Source: Bacillus_I endophytica_A
GTDB lineage: Bacteria > Bacillota > Bacilli > Bacillales > Bacillaceae_H
Length of the DNA stretch: 64,000 nt
Reading direction: 5' to 3'
NCBI RefSeq assembly: GCF_026790145.1
Contig: NZ_JALAMS010000018.1
Span: 62,001 to 126,000, forward strand
Below the pieces are notes generated by a model. It made no database searches. It was not told the DNA's origin and saw nothing but the letters and a program-made list of their open reading frames with translations. A program made the translations under genes and the position numbers. Shown piece by piece: positions 33,384 to 41,522 of the stretch (its first letter is position 1; each line of letters opens with the position of its first letter).

Positions 33384-34634
33384 ATTCTTACATCTTCTAT
33401 TATTAATCATAAAAGGGTAGAAAGCAGAATAAAAGAACTATCAGCTATAGGAAAAATTGAGGAAACTGGGGTTTGTCGCTTAGCTCTATCAAAGGAAGAC
33501 AGACAAGCTGTTGAACTTGTTCAATCATGGATGGAAGAAGGGGGCTTGAAGACTCATATTGATGATTTCGGAAATCTCGTTGGCCGCTTAGAAGGTCGGG
33601 ATAAAAGCGCCCCTATTCTTAGAATTGGCTCACACATTGATTCCCAGCCATATGGGGGAAGGTTTGATGGAGTTATTGGCGTTATTGGTGGATTGGAGGT
33701 TGCCCAAACGCTACATGAAAAAGGCATTGTCCCCCCTGTTTCAATTGAAGTTGTTGCTTTTTGTGATGAAGAAGGATCACGGTTCAATAAAGGCTTGTTT
33801 GGTGTGCGGGGAATGCATGGAAGATTAGAAGAAGACGAACTAGAGCGGAAAGATCAACATGGCACAACAAGAAAAGAGGCACTCATTGAGTTTGGGTGTG
33901 ACCCTAATCAATTTTTAAAGTGGGAGTATAAGAATGAAGAAATAGCGGCATATTTAGAACTTCATATTGAACAAGGCCCTGTTCTTGAAGAAAAAGGACA
34001 GGGAGTAGGAATTGTAACCGGCATATCTGGACCGTTATGGCTAACTGTTGAATTGGCAGGGTTTGCAGGACATGCAGGAAGCGTCCCAATGTCAATGAGA
34101 CAAGATGCGCTAGTTGGAGCAGCTGCCATTATTACAACGCTTAACAACATAGCTTCTCAAAATATCGAAAACCCTACAGTAGGTACAGTAGGAAATATTG
34201 AAGTATTTCCAAACTCCCGCAACATTATTGCTGAAAAAGTACGGTTTACCATTGATTTACGCGATATGGACATGGAAAGACGAAATACTTATGAGCAAGA
34301 TCTTCGTAAAGCAATTGGAGACATTTGTGCAGAACAAGGCTTAACTTATACAATTAAAGAAGATACAAACTCAGAGCCTCGCTACTGTGCCAAATGGATT
34401 AAAGATTGTATGAAAGAGGGGGCCGCGCTTATGAATATTTCTCCACCAGAACTTATGAGCGGGCCTTTTCATGATGCATTAGTTATGTCTTATGTTTGTG
34501 ATTACGGAATGATTTTTGTTCGTTCTAAAGATGGGATAAGTCATAATCCAAAAGAGTATTCTTCATATGAAGATATTGCATTGGGAACAGAGCTTCTTTA
34601 TCATACAACTGAAAAAGTATTGGAAAAGCTTTAA
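33384..34634 (+). CDS. M20-family amidohydrolase (N-carbamoyl-amino-acid hydrolase/allantoate type), ATT start
   Basis: About 416 residues of the M20D-like Zn-dependent hydrolase family (AtzF-unrelated; HyuC/AllC type). The metal motifs RIGSHIDSQPYGGRFDG, FCDEEGSRF, ELHIEQGP and the C-terminal SGPFHDALVM are all present, so it is full length. Relatives hydrolyse N-carbamoyl amino acids, allantoate or ureidoglycine. The frame opens after a TAA at 33357-33359 and holds no ATG, GTG or TTG before Met50. A strong AGGAGGGG (33371-33378) stands five bases before ATT 33384, which I take as the start. Homology before Met50 (conserved RVESRIKEL, GVCRLALS) supports it. A mutated start codon is the alternative. 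Confidence 0.8.
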   Translation: MLTSSIINHKRVESRIKELSAIGKIEETGVCRLALSKEDRQAVELVQSWMEEGGLKTHIDDFGNLVGRLEGRDKSAPILRIGSHIDSQPYGGRFDGVIGVIGGLEVAQTLHEKGIVPPVSIEVVAFCDEEGSRFNKGLFGVRGMHGRLEEDELERKDQHGTTRKEALIEFGCDPNQFLKWEYKNEEIAAYLELHIEQGPVLEEKGQGVGIVTGISGPLWLTVELAGFAGHAGSVPMSMRQDALVGAAAIITTLNNIASQNIENPTVGTVGNIEVFPNSRNIIAEKVRFTIDLRDMDMERRNTYEQDLRKAIGDICAEQGLTYTIKEDTNSEPRYCAKWIKDCMKEGAALMNISPPELMSGPFHDALVMSYVCDYGMIFVRSKDGISHNPKEYSSYEDIALGTELLYHTTEKVLEKL

Positions 34635-34641
34635 TCTATAG

Positions 34642-34672
34642 AGAGCTGGATGTAGTAAAGCCAGCTCTTTTT
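34642..34672 (+). terminator. Terminator after the amidohydrolase gene
   Basis: Stem AGAGCTGG / CCAGCTCT, 11-nt loop, T5. Confidence 0.8.
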
Positions 34673-34733
34673 GTGCGTTCTTCTTTTTCTATTGGAAAAG
34701 ACAATGTTATACTAAAGCCTGGAGGTGGGAAAT

Positions 34734-35258
34734 GTGAGATTACAAAATAAGAAAGTAATTGCCCTTGTTAGTGATGAATTTGAAGATTTAGAACTTTGGT
34801 ATCCAATTCTTCGTCTGCGTGAAGAAGGAGCAATCGTTCATGTTGTAGGAGAGGAAAGCAATAAAACGTACATAGGAAAATATGGTGTTCCTATTCAGTC
34901 TGACTACAGCTTCAAAGAGGTTGCCTCGTCTGACTACGATGCTGTGTTAGTTCCTGGAGGGTGGGCTCCTGATAAGCTCCGTCGCTATGAAGAAGTTATT
35001 ACTATTATTAAAGAAATGGATGAAGCGAAAAAGCCAATCGGTCAAATTTGTCATGCTGGATGGGTCCTTATTTCAGCTAAAATTTTACAAGGTGTAAATG
35101 TAACAAGTACACCAGGTATTAAAGATGATATGGAAAATGCCGGAGCTGTTTGGCATGATCAACCTGTTGTAACAGATGGTCATATTGTATCAAGCCGCAG
35201 ACCTCCTGATCTACCTCCATATGTAAAAGAATTTGCTGACGTTTTAGCAGCCAAATAA
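34734..35258 (+). CDS. DJ-1/PfpI-family protein (YfkM/YraA-like)
   Basis: A 174-residue class I glutamine-amidotransferase-like protein. The nucleophile elbow is GQICHAGWVL (Cys followed by His), and the acidic partner lies in the early DEFEDLELWYP segment. These are marks of PfpI/YraA/YfkM proteins, which act in general stress and protein or nucleotide deglycation (activity debated). GTG 34734 is chosen because GGAGGTG stands six bases upstream; GTG 34725 overlaps that ribosome site. Confidence 0.88.
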   Translation: MRLQNKKVIALVSDEFEDLELWYPILRLREEGAIVHVVGEESNKTYIGKYGVPIQSDYSFKEVASSDYDAVLVPGGWAPDKLRRYEEVITIIKEMDEAKKPIGQICHAGWVLISAKILQGVNVTSTPGIKDDMENAGAVWHDQPVVTDGHIVSSRRPPDLPPYVKEFADVLAAK

Positions 35259-35286
35259 AAGAAAGGGGAAACCCTTTCTTTTTTTA
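35258..35286 (+). terminator. Terminator after the PfpI-like gene
   Basis: Stem AAAGAAAGGG / CCCTTTCTT with a 4-5-nt loop and T-tract. Confidence 0.85.
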
Positions 35287-35453
35287 TGGGTCAAAATGAG
35301 TGAATGCCTTGCTCTATATAAGGTAGCTTTTTTTTATGAGTAGAATTTACCTTTTTTAGATTTCTTTACATTTTAAAGTGTTGCTTTACATAAAACTGTG
35401 TTTTAATAGACAAGAAGACTTCCAAATTCAAAATTAAGTTGTAAGGAGGAGAG

Positions 35454-36074
35454 ATGGTGAGACATCTAAAGAAGATTATTCCTCTTTCTATGGGGCTAAG
35501 TTTGTTCGCAAGTCCTCTAGGAGCGGATAATACAGTAAGCGCTGCAAGTATAGATACAAACGCTGATATTATGCAGCTTCAGCGTAAACTTAGTTTACTT
35601 GGCTACTTTAATACAACACCAACGGGATACAATGGAGAGATTACGAGAAACGCTGTAAGTAATTTTCAACGAGACTTTGGACTTGGGATAGATGGAGTTG
35701 CAGGTCCATTGACATTGCAAAAGTTAGAAGACGTAGAAAAAATAGCGCATGTTGTATATGGTGAGGCACGAGGAGAATCTTTTGAGGGACAAGTTGCTGT
35801 TGCGGCTGTAGTGATAAACAGAGTTCATTCTCCAGAATTTCCAAGCAGTGTCGCATCTGTGATTACCCAACAAAATGCATTTACAGCTGTGAATGATGGA
35901 CAATATTATCTTTCACCAAATGCAACTGCTTATCAGGCAGTGAAGGCTGCTTACAAGGGATGGGATCCTTCTTATGGAGCGACTTATTATTACAACCCTG
36001 TCGATTCAACAAATACGTGGATTTTCTCTAGAAAAGTTATCCGAACAATTGGTAAACACAATTTTGCATACTGA
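35454..36074 (+). CDS. SleB-type cell-wall hydrolase with peptidoglycan-binding domain (YkvT-like)
   Basis: A 206-residue secreted protein. A signal peptide (residues 1-32, ending TVSAAS) precedes a PG_binding_1 repeat (IMQLQRKLSLLGYF to GPLTLQKL) and a Hydrolase_2/SleB domain. VVYGEARGESFEGQVAVAAV carries the catalytic Glu. The length matches YkvT of B. subtilis rather than SleB (about 300). SleB-type enzymes are lytic transglycosylases acting on spore cortex. AAGGAGGAG precedes; GTG 35457 is an alternative start. Confidence 0.88.
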   Translation: MVRHLKKIIPLSMGLSLFASPLGADNTVSAASIDTNADIMQLQRKLSLLGYFNTTPTGYNGEITRNAVSNFQRDFGLGIDGVAGPLTLQKLEDVEKIAHVVYGEARGESFEGQVAVAAVVINRVHSPEFPSSVASVITQQNAFTAVNDGQYYLSPNATAYQAVKAAYKGWDPSYGATYYYNPVDSTNTWIFSRKVIRTIGKHNFAY

Positions 36075-36094
36075 ACTTATTGGCTCTTATACAT

Positions 36095-36130
36095 AAAAAA
36101 CGAATTCCACCGCGGGATTCGTTTTTTTTT
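36095..36130. terminator. Terminator between convergent genes
   Basis: Stem AAAACGAATTCC / GGATTCGTTTT with a short loop, A- and T-tracts on both sides. It overlaps the stop codon of the small minus-strand gene. Confidence 0.85.
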
Positions 36131-36296
36131 ATATAATCAAATGACAAACAACCAAAAGTCCAGAAATCATGCCTACACCAATCAAACGCAACACCCATTT
36201 TTGAATGGAGGACGACGATTTCGGAAAAATAAAAAACAGTTGAAAAGCAACTGTCGCAACTATAATAGCAATAGCTGCCCAAAGAAGATGAATCAT
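36129..36296 (-). CDS. Small membrane protein, 55 residues
   Basis: On the minus strand, AGGAGGAATTTTT precedes ATG (36296). The 55-residue product has two hydrophobic helices (LLWAAIAIIVATVAFQLFF and LIGVGMISGLLVVCHLII) around a short polar linker (PKSSSSIQKW). It ends at the terminator shared with the SleB-like gene. No family recognised; similar two-helix small proteins are common in Bacillus. Confidence 0.7.
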   Translation of the reverse strand: MIHLLWAAIAIIVATVAFQLFFIFPKSSSSIQKWVLRLIGVGMISGLLVVCHLII

Positions 36297-36508
36297 AAAA
36301 ATTCCTCCTATTCATGGTGGAAAAACCACCGTATTTTTCTAATACAGAATTCGCACTTATTCGTCATTTTTTGTCCGTCTTTGAAAAAAATTTAAAAGAC
36401 GGACAAAAGTAGAAGAGAAGTCACACCAAAGATGGTGATAAACTTTTGTAAGAAAAACGAAATTATAAAAAGTGGAAAAAGTCTCTAATTAGCTTTTATA
36501 ATAGAAAA

Positions 36509-36605
36509 GGTAATAGTCACAATATAAACCCCTTTGTTTTGTGACTCCCATCCCCTGAAATAGAAGATAAGAAGCCTTTCAACTTGAAAGACTTCTTTTT
36601 TTTTG
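36509..36605 (+). ncRNA. roxS: RoxS/RsaE-family small regulatory RNA
   Basis: A TATAAT (36497-36502) precedes an RNA of about 95 nt. It has the RoxS/RsaE order: a hairpin GTCACA / TGTGAC (36515-36544) presenting AACCCCTTTGTTTT, then single-stranded CTCCCATCCCC, then a terminator (AAGAAGCCTTTCAA / TTGAAAGACTTCTT with T9). In B. subtilis and Staphylococcus aureus this RNA is induced by the ResDE/SrrAB nitric-oxide and redox systems. It pairs with mRNAs of central metabolism through its C-rich regions. The start is inferred from the -10. Confidence 0.85.
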
Positions 36606-36735
36606 AAAAAAAAAATCTCCAAGAAAACTTGGAGAGGGCGCAATATCTAATATTTTTTAGGGGGAAATATCAGATATATCGATGTTCATTATTTTTATAC
36701 CCGCTATAATGACACTTAAACCTTTTTTCAAAAAA

Positions 36736-37368
36736 TTATTTTAATGACATTCCATCAAAAAGTTTCGTCCATTTTACTTCATCACGAAGCGTATCCATAT
36801 CAAAAATAGGATACTGAAGAACGCAAGTATGAGCCAAATTCCACTGTAATTCTGTAAAATCTTCTACCTCTCCATTTATGACTAACAGTACTTTGAAGTT
36901 TCCCTTCACTAAACTTGCAAGAACGCTTTCAAGTCGTCTTGCGTCTTCATATGTGCCTCCAAGTCTTACAAAGAGAAGATCGTCACTTTTCTCAAGCGTA
37001 TCTAGGAAACGTTCAGCACGTCGCTTGTATTTGGCATATACTTCATCATATTCTGGCCAAGATGTTGGTGTATTGTTTTTCGCTAAAAAGTCGTGTACTG
37101 AATCAATATTATAAAGGTTGTCACGAATTTTAAGAGTTAGACCGTTTGCAAAATAAGATTCAAACGTTAGATTTTCTTTCTTGAGAAAGTTAGCAAAACG
37201 ATTTTCTAAAAGCTTGTTCACCTCACTTAATGAAAAGCTAATCATCCAATCTAGCACCCCTGCAAAAGGGCGTAGATTATGATTACGTAAGTAGATTGCA
37301 GGAAAACAATTATGCCCTAAACTAAATGCAGCGTCATAAGGTTTTTGAATATCTTTTAAAGTAGCCAT
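36736..37368 (-). CDS. DUF1796 papain-like cysteine peptidase family protein
   Basis: A 210-residue cytoplasmic protein of the DUF1796 group. The conserved N-terminal block SLGHNCFPAIYLRNH contains the candidate Cys, and FAGVLDWM follows, with a candidate His in NIDSVHDF. The C-terminal part has FVRLGGTYEDARRLE and a final WNLAH region. The family is predicted to be papain-like, but no substrate is known. Transcribed leftward from the gap before 37566. Confidence 0.82.
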   Translation of the reverse strand: MATLKDIQKPYDAAFSLGHNCFPAIYLRNHNLRPFAGVLDWMISFSLSEVNKLLENRFANFLKKENLTFESYFANGLTLKIRDNLYNIDSVHDFLAKNNTPTSWPEYDEVYAKYKRRAERFLDTLEKSDDLLFVRLGGTYEDARRLESVLASLVKGNFKVLLVINGEVEDFTELQWNLAHTCVLQYPIFDMDTLRDEVKWTKLFDGMSLK

Positions 37369-37565
37369 GTTTTATAATATGAAGAAAAAGAGGAGTGAAA
37401 ACGGCGCCTGTCCTTATCCTTAGGGCACTTTTCAAAAGAACGAAGAAATTTATGGTGGAGAGGGCGCATAGGATTAAAAGAGATGATGAAACTCTAGTGA
37501 CTAAAGAACCCCGTTCTTTATAGAAGATTCAGATTATAACTTGGTGAAAGAATGGAGAGAAGTTT

Positions 37566-38342
37566 ATGGACAATAAAGATGTTGTGCGAAGACAGTTTGG
37601 GGAAAATGCTGAACAATATATTAAAAGTCCAACACATGCAAAAGGGCAAGATTTAAATGAAGTGGAACAAATTATAAAAAGACAAGACTGTTCTTACCTT
37701 CTTGATATTGCAACAGGGGGAGGACATGTTGTGAATAAACTCGCCCCTCTTTTTAAAAAAGTAGTAGCTCTTGATCTTACAGAAGAAATGCTTCAAAAAG
37801 CAGAATCATTTTTAAATAAAAATGGACATAGAAATGTTTCGTTTGTTTGTGGAGATGCTGAGAACCTTCCTTTTGAAGATAGCACGTTCACTGCTGTTAC
37901 TTGTCGTATTGCACCACACCATTTTTCCAATGTTGAAGCTTTTATTTCTGAAGTACAGCGAGTGCTTACTCCAGGAGGGGTGTTTGTCCTTATTGATAAT
38001 GTGGCACCTGAGCAAGAAGCGTATGATAAGTTTTATAATAACATTGAAAAATTCCGTGATCCGAGCCATGTTCGAGCTTATAAAAAGAGTGAGTGGGTTT
38101 CTCTTATTGAGAAAAAGGGGCTAAAAATAGAAAGTGCTACTCTTTTTCCGAAAGAGTTTCAGTTTTATACATGGTGCAACATGATGAAGTTAGCGCCTGA
38201 AAAAGTGGAGGAATTAGAAGACAAAATGAAGAATGCTTCCGCGGATATTAAACGCTATTTCTCTATTGTGATAGAACAGGAGAAGCTTCATTCATTTAAA
38301 GGAGAAGCCCTCTTATTAACGGCTACTAAAAAAACGAACTAG
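37566..38342 (+). CDS. Class I SAM-dependent methyltransferase (YcgJ-like)
   Basis: A 258-residue methyltransferase of the Ubie/Methyltransf_11 type. Motif I is LLDIATGGGHVVNKL, motif II VVALDLTEEML, and then DAENLPFEDSTFTAVTCRIAPHHF. Very similar in layout to YcgJ of B. subtilis; the substrate is unknown. Its last seven codons lie in the left arm of the long palindrome at 38323-38366. GGAGAGAAG precedes the ATG. Confidence 0.88.
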   Translation: MDNKDVVRRQFGENAEQYIKSPTHAKGQDLNEVEQIIKRQDCSYLLDIATGGGHVVNKLAPLFKKVVALDLTEEMLQKAESFLNKNGHRNVSFVCGDAENLPFEDSTFTAVTCRIAPHHFSNVEAFISEVQRVLTPGGVFVLIDNVAPEQEAYDKFYNNIEKFRDPSHVRAYKKSEWVSLIEKKGLKIESATLFPKEFQFYTWCNMMKLAPEKVEELEDKMKNASADIKRYFSIVIEQEKLHSFKGEALLLTATKKTN

Positions 38343-38366
38343 ATTTCTAGTTCGTTTTTTTAGTAG
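38323..38366. terminator. 20-bp perfect stem shared by convergent genes and coding both C-termini
   Basis: CTACTAAAAAAACGAACTAG, loop ATTT, and its perfect complement. The rightward gene stops at 38342, the leftward gene at 38347, so each arm encodes the same tail, Thr-Lys-Lys-Thr-Asn-stop, in the two convergent genes. Confidence 0.95.
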
Positions 38367-39462
38367 GCAAGTATGAAAGCCATCTCCACCAAGATTCAAA
38401 AGGCCCTCTAGGAAAGAATCTAAGCCAGACATTAGAGAAGAGAGCGAGGAGGCATGAAATGGTAAGGAGAACTGAAACGGTAAGAAAGGCGTTATTTCTA
38501 CCACCTAAACCAAGTCCCCAGCCATAAAATATATAAGAGGAAAGTATATTTTGTAAAATGTAGCAGCTTAAAGCAGTTCGCCCAATCTCGGAAAGTCTTT
38601 TGAAGAAAAAAAGATTTTTCTTTCTTTCATATAACATGATTACAAGGCTAATATAGCCTAATGAAAGAAGTGGAGCAAATAAATAACGCACAGGAAACAT
38701 AAAAAGCTCGCCTTGCACTATAAGAAGAAAGTTAAGCGGAAGTGCTCCTATTCCAATCTTTAATAGCTTCTTTCTCCATCTTCTTCCACTGTCGTCAAAA
38801 GCAAAAACTCCAAGACATAAAAGCTTTCTGCCAAGCAGAAAAAGAAAAACGTTAAGAGGAATAATGAAAATAGACTCAGATCGGTAAATCCAAAAAGAAT
38901 CAAAACGATACATAATTTGATCAATCCAGCTACCATCTCTATATAAATTTAGATTAACTTCATCAGAAAGGGGCGGAGAAAGTAATGTAAGGAGGAAGAC
39001 AGAGACTACCATTAAAAAGTGAAGGCTTCCTGCGCTAATCATTACTCTTTTGAGTGTGCGATCACTTTTTGTGACAACAAATGAGACAATGATCGCTGTT
39101 ACGGCATAGCTCATCAAAATGTCATATTCCATAACAAGAAGATAATGAACGTAGCCTTCTATTAAAAGTAGAAAGCAAGACCAAAGATAAAGTCCAGGCC
39201 AGCGTTCACCTCGTTTCAGTGCTCTTTTTCGTTTTAGTTCTAAACCAGCACCGAAAAGGAGTGTAAGCATCCCAAGAAACTTTCCGTTTACAAGGAAGAG
39301 CACAAATGCTTGAAGAATGCCGTTTGCTGTCTTCCAAAACTCTTCATCATTTCCAAAAAGTACGCTCGTATCTCCAAACGAGGAAAAGAGCCAAATATTT
39401 GTGCCGAGCGTTCCAATAATGGCTAACCCACGCAGTATATCAAGAGATTCTAATCGCTTCAT
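38347..39462 (-). CDS. DUF418 (YeiB-family) membrane protein
   Basis: A 371-residue polytopic membrane protein of about ten helices. It begins RLESLDILRGLAIIGTL, the DUF418/acyltransferase-3-like N-terminal motif, and closes with the DUF418 domain (GRTALSCYILQN, then WLRFFPRGPFESWWRW). Function unproven. The start is ATG 39462 (RBS GAGGAT), which overlaps the upstream stop by ATGA, so the two leftward genes are coupled. An upstream ATG (39501) lies deep in the preceding gene. Confidence 0.85.
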   Translation of the reverse strand: MKRLESLDILRGLAIIGTLGTNIWLFSSFGDTSVLFGNDEEFWKTANGILQAFVLFLVNGKFLGMLTLLFGAGLELKRKRALKRGERWPGLYLWSCFLLLIEGYVHYLLVMEYDILMSYAVTAIIVSFVVTKSDRTLKRVMISAGSLHFLMVVSVFLLTLLSPPLSDEVNLNLYRDGSWIDQIMYRFDSFWIYRSESIFIIPLNVFLFLLGRKLLCLGVFAFDDSGRRWRKKLLKIGIGALPLNFLLIVQGELFMFPVRYLFAPLLSLGYISLVIMLYERKKNLFFFKRLSEIGRTALSCYILQNILSSYIFYGWGLGLGGRNNAFLTVSVLLTISCLLALFSNVWLRFFPRGPFESWWRWLSYLPTKKTN

Positions 39463-40013
39463 TGAGATATCCTCTTCGAACGAGGTTTTTGACGTGGCCA
39501 AACGGTGTAGCTAAAGCTAATAAAGAAATCAATGAGCAGGATGATTCCCCAATATTTTAGGAGAGAAGCAAGCCCGGCTGTTTGACTGTTATTTCCTATA
39601 AAAAAGATGAGGGAAAGGATAAAAAGAGAGCTAACGAGAAATGAAGCAGCATGCTTGTAAAAACCATGTCTTTCAAATGAAGCATGCTCTTTTCCATAAA
39701 GGCGTCTCTTTTCAGGCTTTTGCTTTTTCATAAATCGATAAGAAAACTGTTTATCAGCCCACTGAATCATACTATGACCATAAATAAGACTTACGCCAAT
39801 GTAAACAGCTGCTAATCCATGTAGAGAAGTAGCGATAGCGCCATTTTTTAAATCAATGTAAGTGAAAATAAGTAATAAAAGGTCAATAAGCGGTGTACAG
39901 GAAAGAACGATAATACTTAGCTTTTTTTTCCTCCATTTATATCTTAGGAAAAGACCTCCTAAGATAAATATCCAAAAGCTAATCTCACATAAGACAATGA
40001 AAAATCCAATCAT
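39459..40013 (-). CDS. Hypothetical integral membrane protein
   Basis: A 184-residue protein with about five or six helices (FFIVLCEISFWIFILGGLFL, LSIIVLSCTPLIDLLLLIF, a central amphipathic loop, then FLVSSLFILSLIFFIG and GIILLIDFFISF). I do not recognise the family. It is the first gene of a leftward pair and faces a TetR gene across a shared control region with a long inverted repeat, so it is probably TetR-regulated. ATG 40013 has GGGAGACAGG upstream. Confidence 0.75.
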   Translation of the reverse strand: MIGFFIVLCEISFWIFILGGLFLRYKWRKKKLSIIVLSCTPLIDLLLLIFTYIDLKNGAIATSLHGLAAVYIGVSLIYGHSMIQWADKQFSYRFMKKQKPEKRRLYGKEHASFERHGFYKHAASFLVSSLFILSLIFFIGNNSQTAGLASLLKYWGIILLIDFFISFSYTVWPRQKPRSKRISQ

Positions 40014-40026
40014 ATACCTGTCTCCC

Positions 40027-40093
40027 TTTTTTAATACAGTTGTGTTAAAAACAATATAGCACATGTGTATTAAAAAAGTAAATATGTTATAAT
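40027..40093. promoter_or_regulatory. Divergent control region with long imperfect palindrome
   Basis: TTTTTTAATACAGTTGTG (40027-40044) and CACATGTGTATTAAAAAA (40060-40077) form an inverted repeat between the leftward membrane genes and the rightward TetR gene. TATAAT (40088-40093) lies six bases before the TetR ATG, so transcription would start at or next to the A of the ATG. Confidence 0.7.
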
Positions 40094-40099
40094 AAAGTT

Positions 40100-40690
40100 A
40101 TGCCAAAAATCGTCGATCATCAAAAACAACGTGAAAAAATCGCAGCAGCAGCATGGGAAGTAATCCGAACAAAAGGAATGGAGCAAGCTTCGATTCGCAA
40201 CATTGCGAAACAATCCGGCTTTTCTGTTGGTTCGATTCGTCATTATTTTCCTTCTCAAGCTAGTTTGCTGACATTTGCAATGAACTTAGTATCAGAGCGA
40301 GTGAATGAACGAATTCACTCTATGTCTTTTGAAGGAGAACCTTTTAGAGTAATGAAAGAATTTCTCCTGCAGTTTCTACCAACTACAAAAGAAAAAGAAG
40401 TCGAAATGGAGGTATGGATGGCCTTTATTATTAAATCTTTGTCAGACGATTCGTTGAAAGAAGCGAGTGACGAAGTGTATAAAGGAATCAAGTTTGGAGC
40501 AGCAAGTGTTATTGATGCTCTAAAAAAACTAAAACTGTTAAGGGACAACCTTGATGAAGAATATGAAGTTGAGCGACTTTTTGCTCTTCTTGATGGACTT
40601 GCTCTTCATGCCGTCTTACAGAAAACAGAATTTTCAACAGAGAAGCTTGAGAGTATTATTGAGCAGCATTTAAAGTCTCTCTGTAAATAA
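40100..40690 (+). CDS. TetR-family regulator, probable leaderless mRNA
   Basis: A 196-residue TetR/BetI-type protein with the helix-turn-helix SIRNIAKQSGFSVGSIRHYFPSQ (about residues 32-54) and a TetR_C_6-like ligand domain. It probably represses itself and the two divergent membrane genes. No Shine-Dalgarno sequence precedes the ATG (upstream bases TTATAATAAAGTT), and TATAAT ends seven bases before it. The mRNA therefore looks leaderless. No other plausible start exists before the DNA-binding domain. Confidence 0.9.
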   Translation: MPKIVDHQKQREKIAAAAWEVIRTKGMEQASIRNIAKQSGFSVGSIRHYFPSQASLLTFAMNLVSERVNERIHSMSFEGEPFRVMKEFLLQFLPTTKEKEVEMEVWMAFIIKSLSDDSLKEASDEVYKGIKFGAASVIDALKKLKLLRDNLDEEYEVERLFALLDGLALHAVLQKTEFSTEKLESIIEQHLKSLCK

Positions 40691-40693
40691 CAG

Positions 40694-40719
40694 AAGCCCT
40701 AAATTTCTAGGGCTTTTTT
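40694..40719 (+). terminator. Terminator after the TetR gene
   Basis: Stem AAGCCCTA / TAGGGCTT, 6-nt loop, T6. Confidence 0.85.
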
Positions 40720-40802
40720 GATGTTTAAATTAAGAAGAATTAGTATTTCTGCTTCAGTAGGGAAGGCTATTTCATAAATACATTGATTTGGAGAGATGGA
40801 AA

Positions 40803-41051
40803 ATGAAAAAATGGCTTTTCTTACTTGTGTTTGTTTTCTCAACTTTAACTTTACAAGCATGTGCTCCTAGTAAAGGGGATCCTTCTACATCAAACCGGAA
40901 AGAAGAAAATGAACAAAAAGACGGAAAAGGGGAAGAATCAAAACAGGAAAAAGAAAACGAGAAGAAAGAGAACAAAGAATTAAATATGGACGATTACCAA
41001 GGTGACAGTGATGATAGTGACGAGAAGAAAAAGAAAAAAGATGATGATTAA
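40803..41051 (+). CDS. Small charged lipoprotein
   Basis: An 82-residue lipoprotein. A signal sequence (WLFLLVFVFSTL) ends in the lipobox LTLQAC; the rest is a low-complexity run of Lys, Glu, Asp, Ser and Gln ending in a poly-Lys/Asp tail. It should be tethered outside the membrane. Function unknown. The start is ATG 40803; an upstream ATG (40797) belongs to another frame or lacks spacing. Confidence 0.75.
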   Translation: MKKWLFLLVFVFSTLTLQACAPSKGDPSTSNRKEENEQKDGKGEESKQEKENEKKENKELNMDDYQGDSDDSDEKKKKKDDD

Positions 41052-41126
41052 TCGTGTACTTTACTCTAGGCGTGCTTCTTCTTTTTGATTACAATAAAGA
41101 GAGCTGAAAAAGAAAGAAGGGTACAT

Positions 41127-41495
41127 ATGCTATTTTCATTTTCTCGTATTGACCACGTTCAACTTACAGGGCCAAAAGGGTGTGAAGAAAAAGCAAGGCG
41201 CTTTTACAATGGAGTTTTAGGTTTGAAGGAAATTCCAAAGCCGTCAAGTGTTAAAAGTAGTGGGGGATGCTGGTTTGTGATAGGAACACAGGAAATTCAT
41301 ATTGGCATTGAAGATCCGTTCACACCGCCAGTTAAAGCTCATCCTGCGTTCGTTATTCAAAATATAGAAGAGTTAAGAAATCATCTCAAGGAGCAGGGAA
41401 TTGAGATAAAGGAAGATCGTCCAATTGCAGGAAGAACGCGTTTTTTCGTTCGTGACCCTTTCGGTAACCGCCTTGAATTTCTAGAATATGAATAA
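41127..41495 (+). CDS. Glyoxalase/VOC-family protein
   Basis: A 122-residue single VOC module: RIDHVQLTGPKG opens it, ARRFYNGVLGLKEIPKP follows, and FFVRDPFGNRLEFLEY closes with the Glu ligand. It has a His (HVQL), a mid-domain His region and the terminal Glu, so it may bind metal. Substrate unknown. ATG 41127 is preceded by AAGAAGG. A stem-loop AGCGCAGGA / TCCTGCGCT (41495-41516) follows and separates it from the convergent gene. Confidence 0.82.
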   Translation: MLFSFSRIDHVQLTGPKGCEEKARRFYNGVLGLKEIPKPSSVKSSGGCWFVIGTQEIHIGIEDPFTPPVKAHPAFVIQNIEELRNHLKEQGIEIKEDRPIAGRTRFFVRDPFGNRLEFLEYE

Positions 41496-41522
41496 GCGCA
41501 GGAAATCTCCTGCGCTCATATT

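Noticed and set aside
33531..33533. Met at 33531 as the start of the amidohydrolase
   Set aside because: It would remove 49 residues that look conserved, and no ribosome site precedes it.
36136..36400. Plus-strand frame opposite the small 55-residue gene
   Set aside because: The minus strand has the ribosome site and two membrane helices; the plus frame is Asn/Lys-rich without a ribosome site.
37380..37520. Possible riboswitch before the DUF1796 gene
   Set aside because: Only short stems (for example AAAGAACCCCGTTCTTT near 37505) are visible and no known aptamer pattern could be matched by eye.
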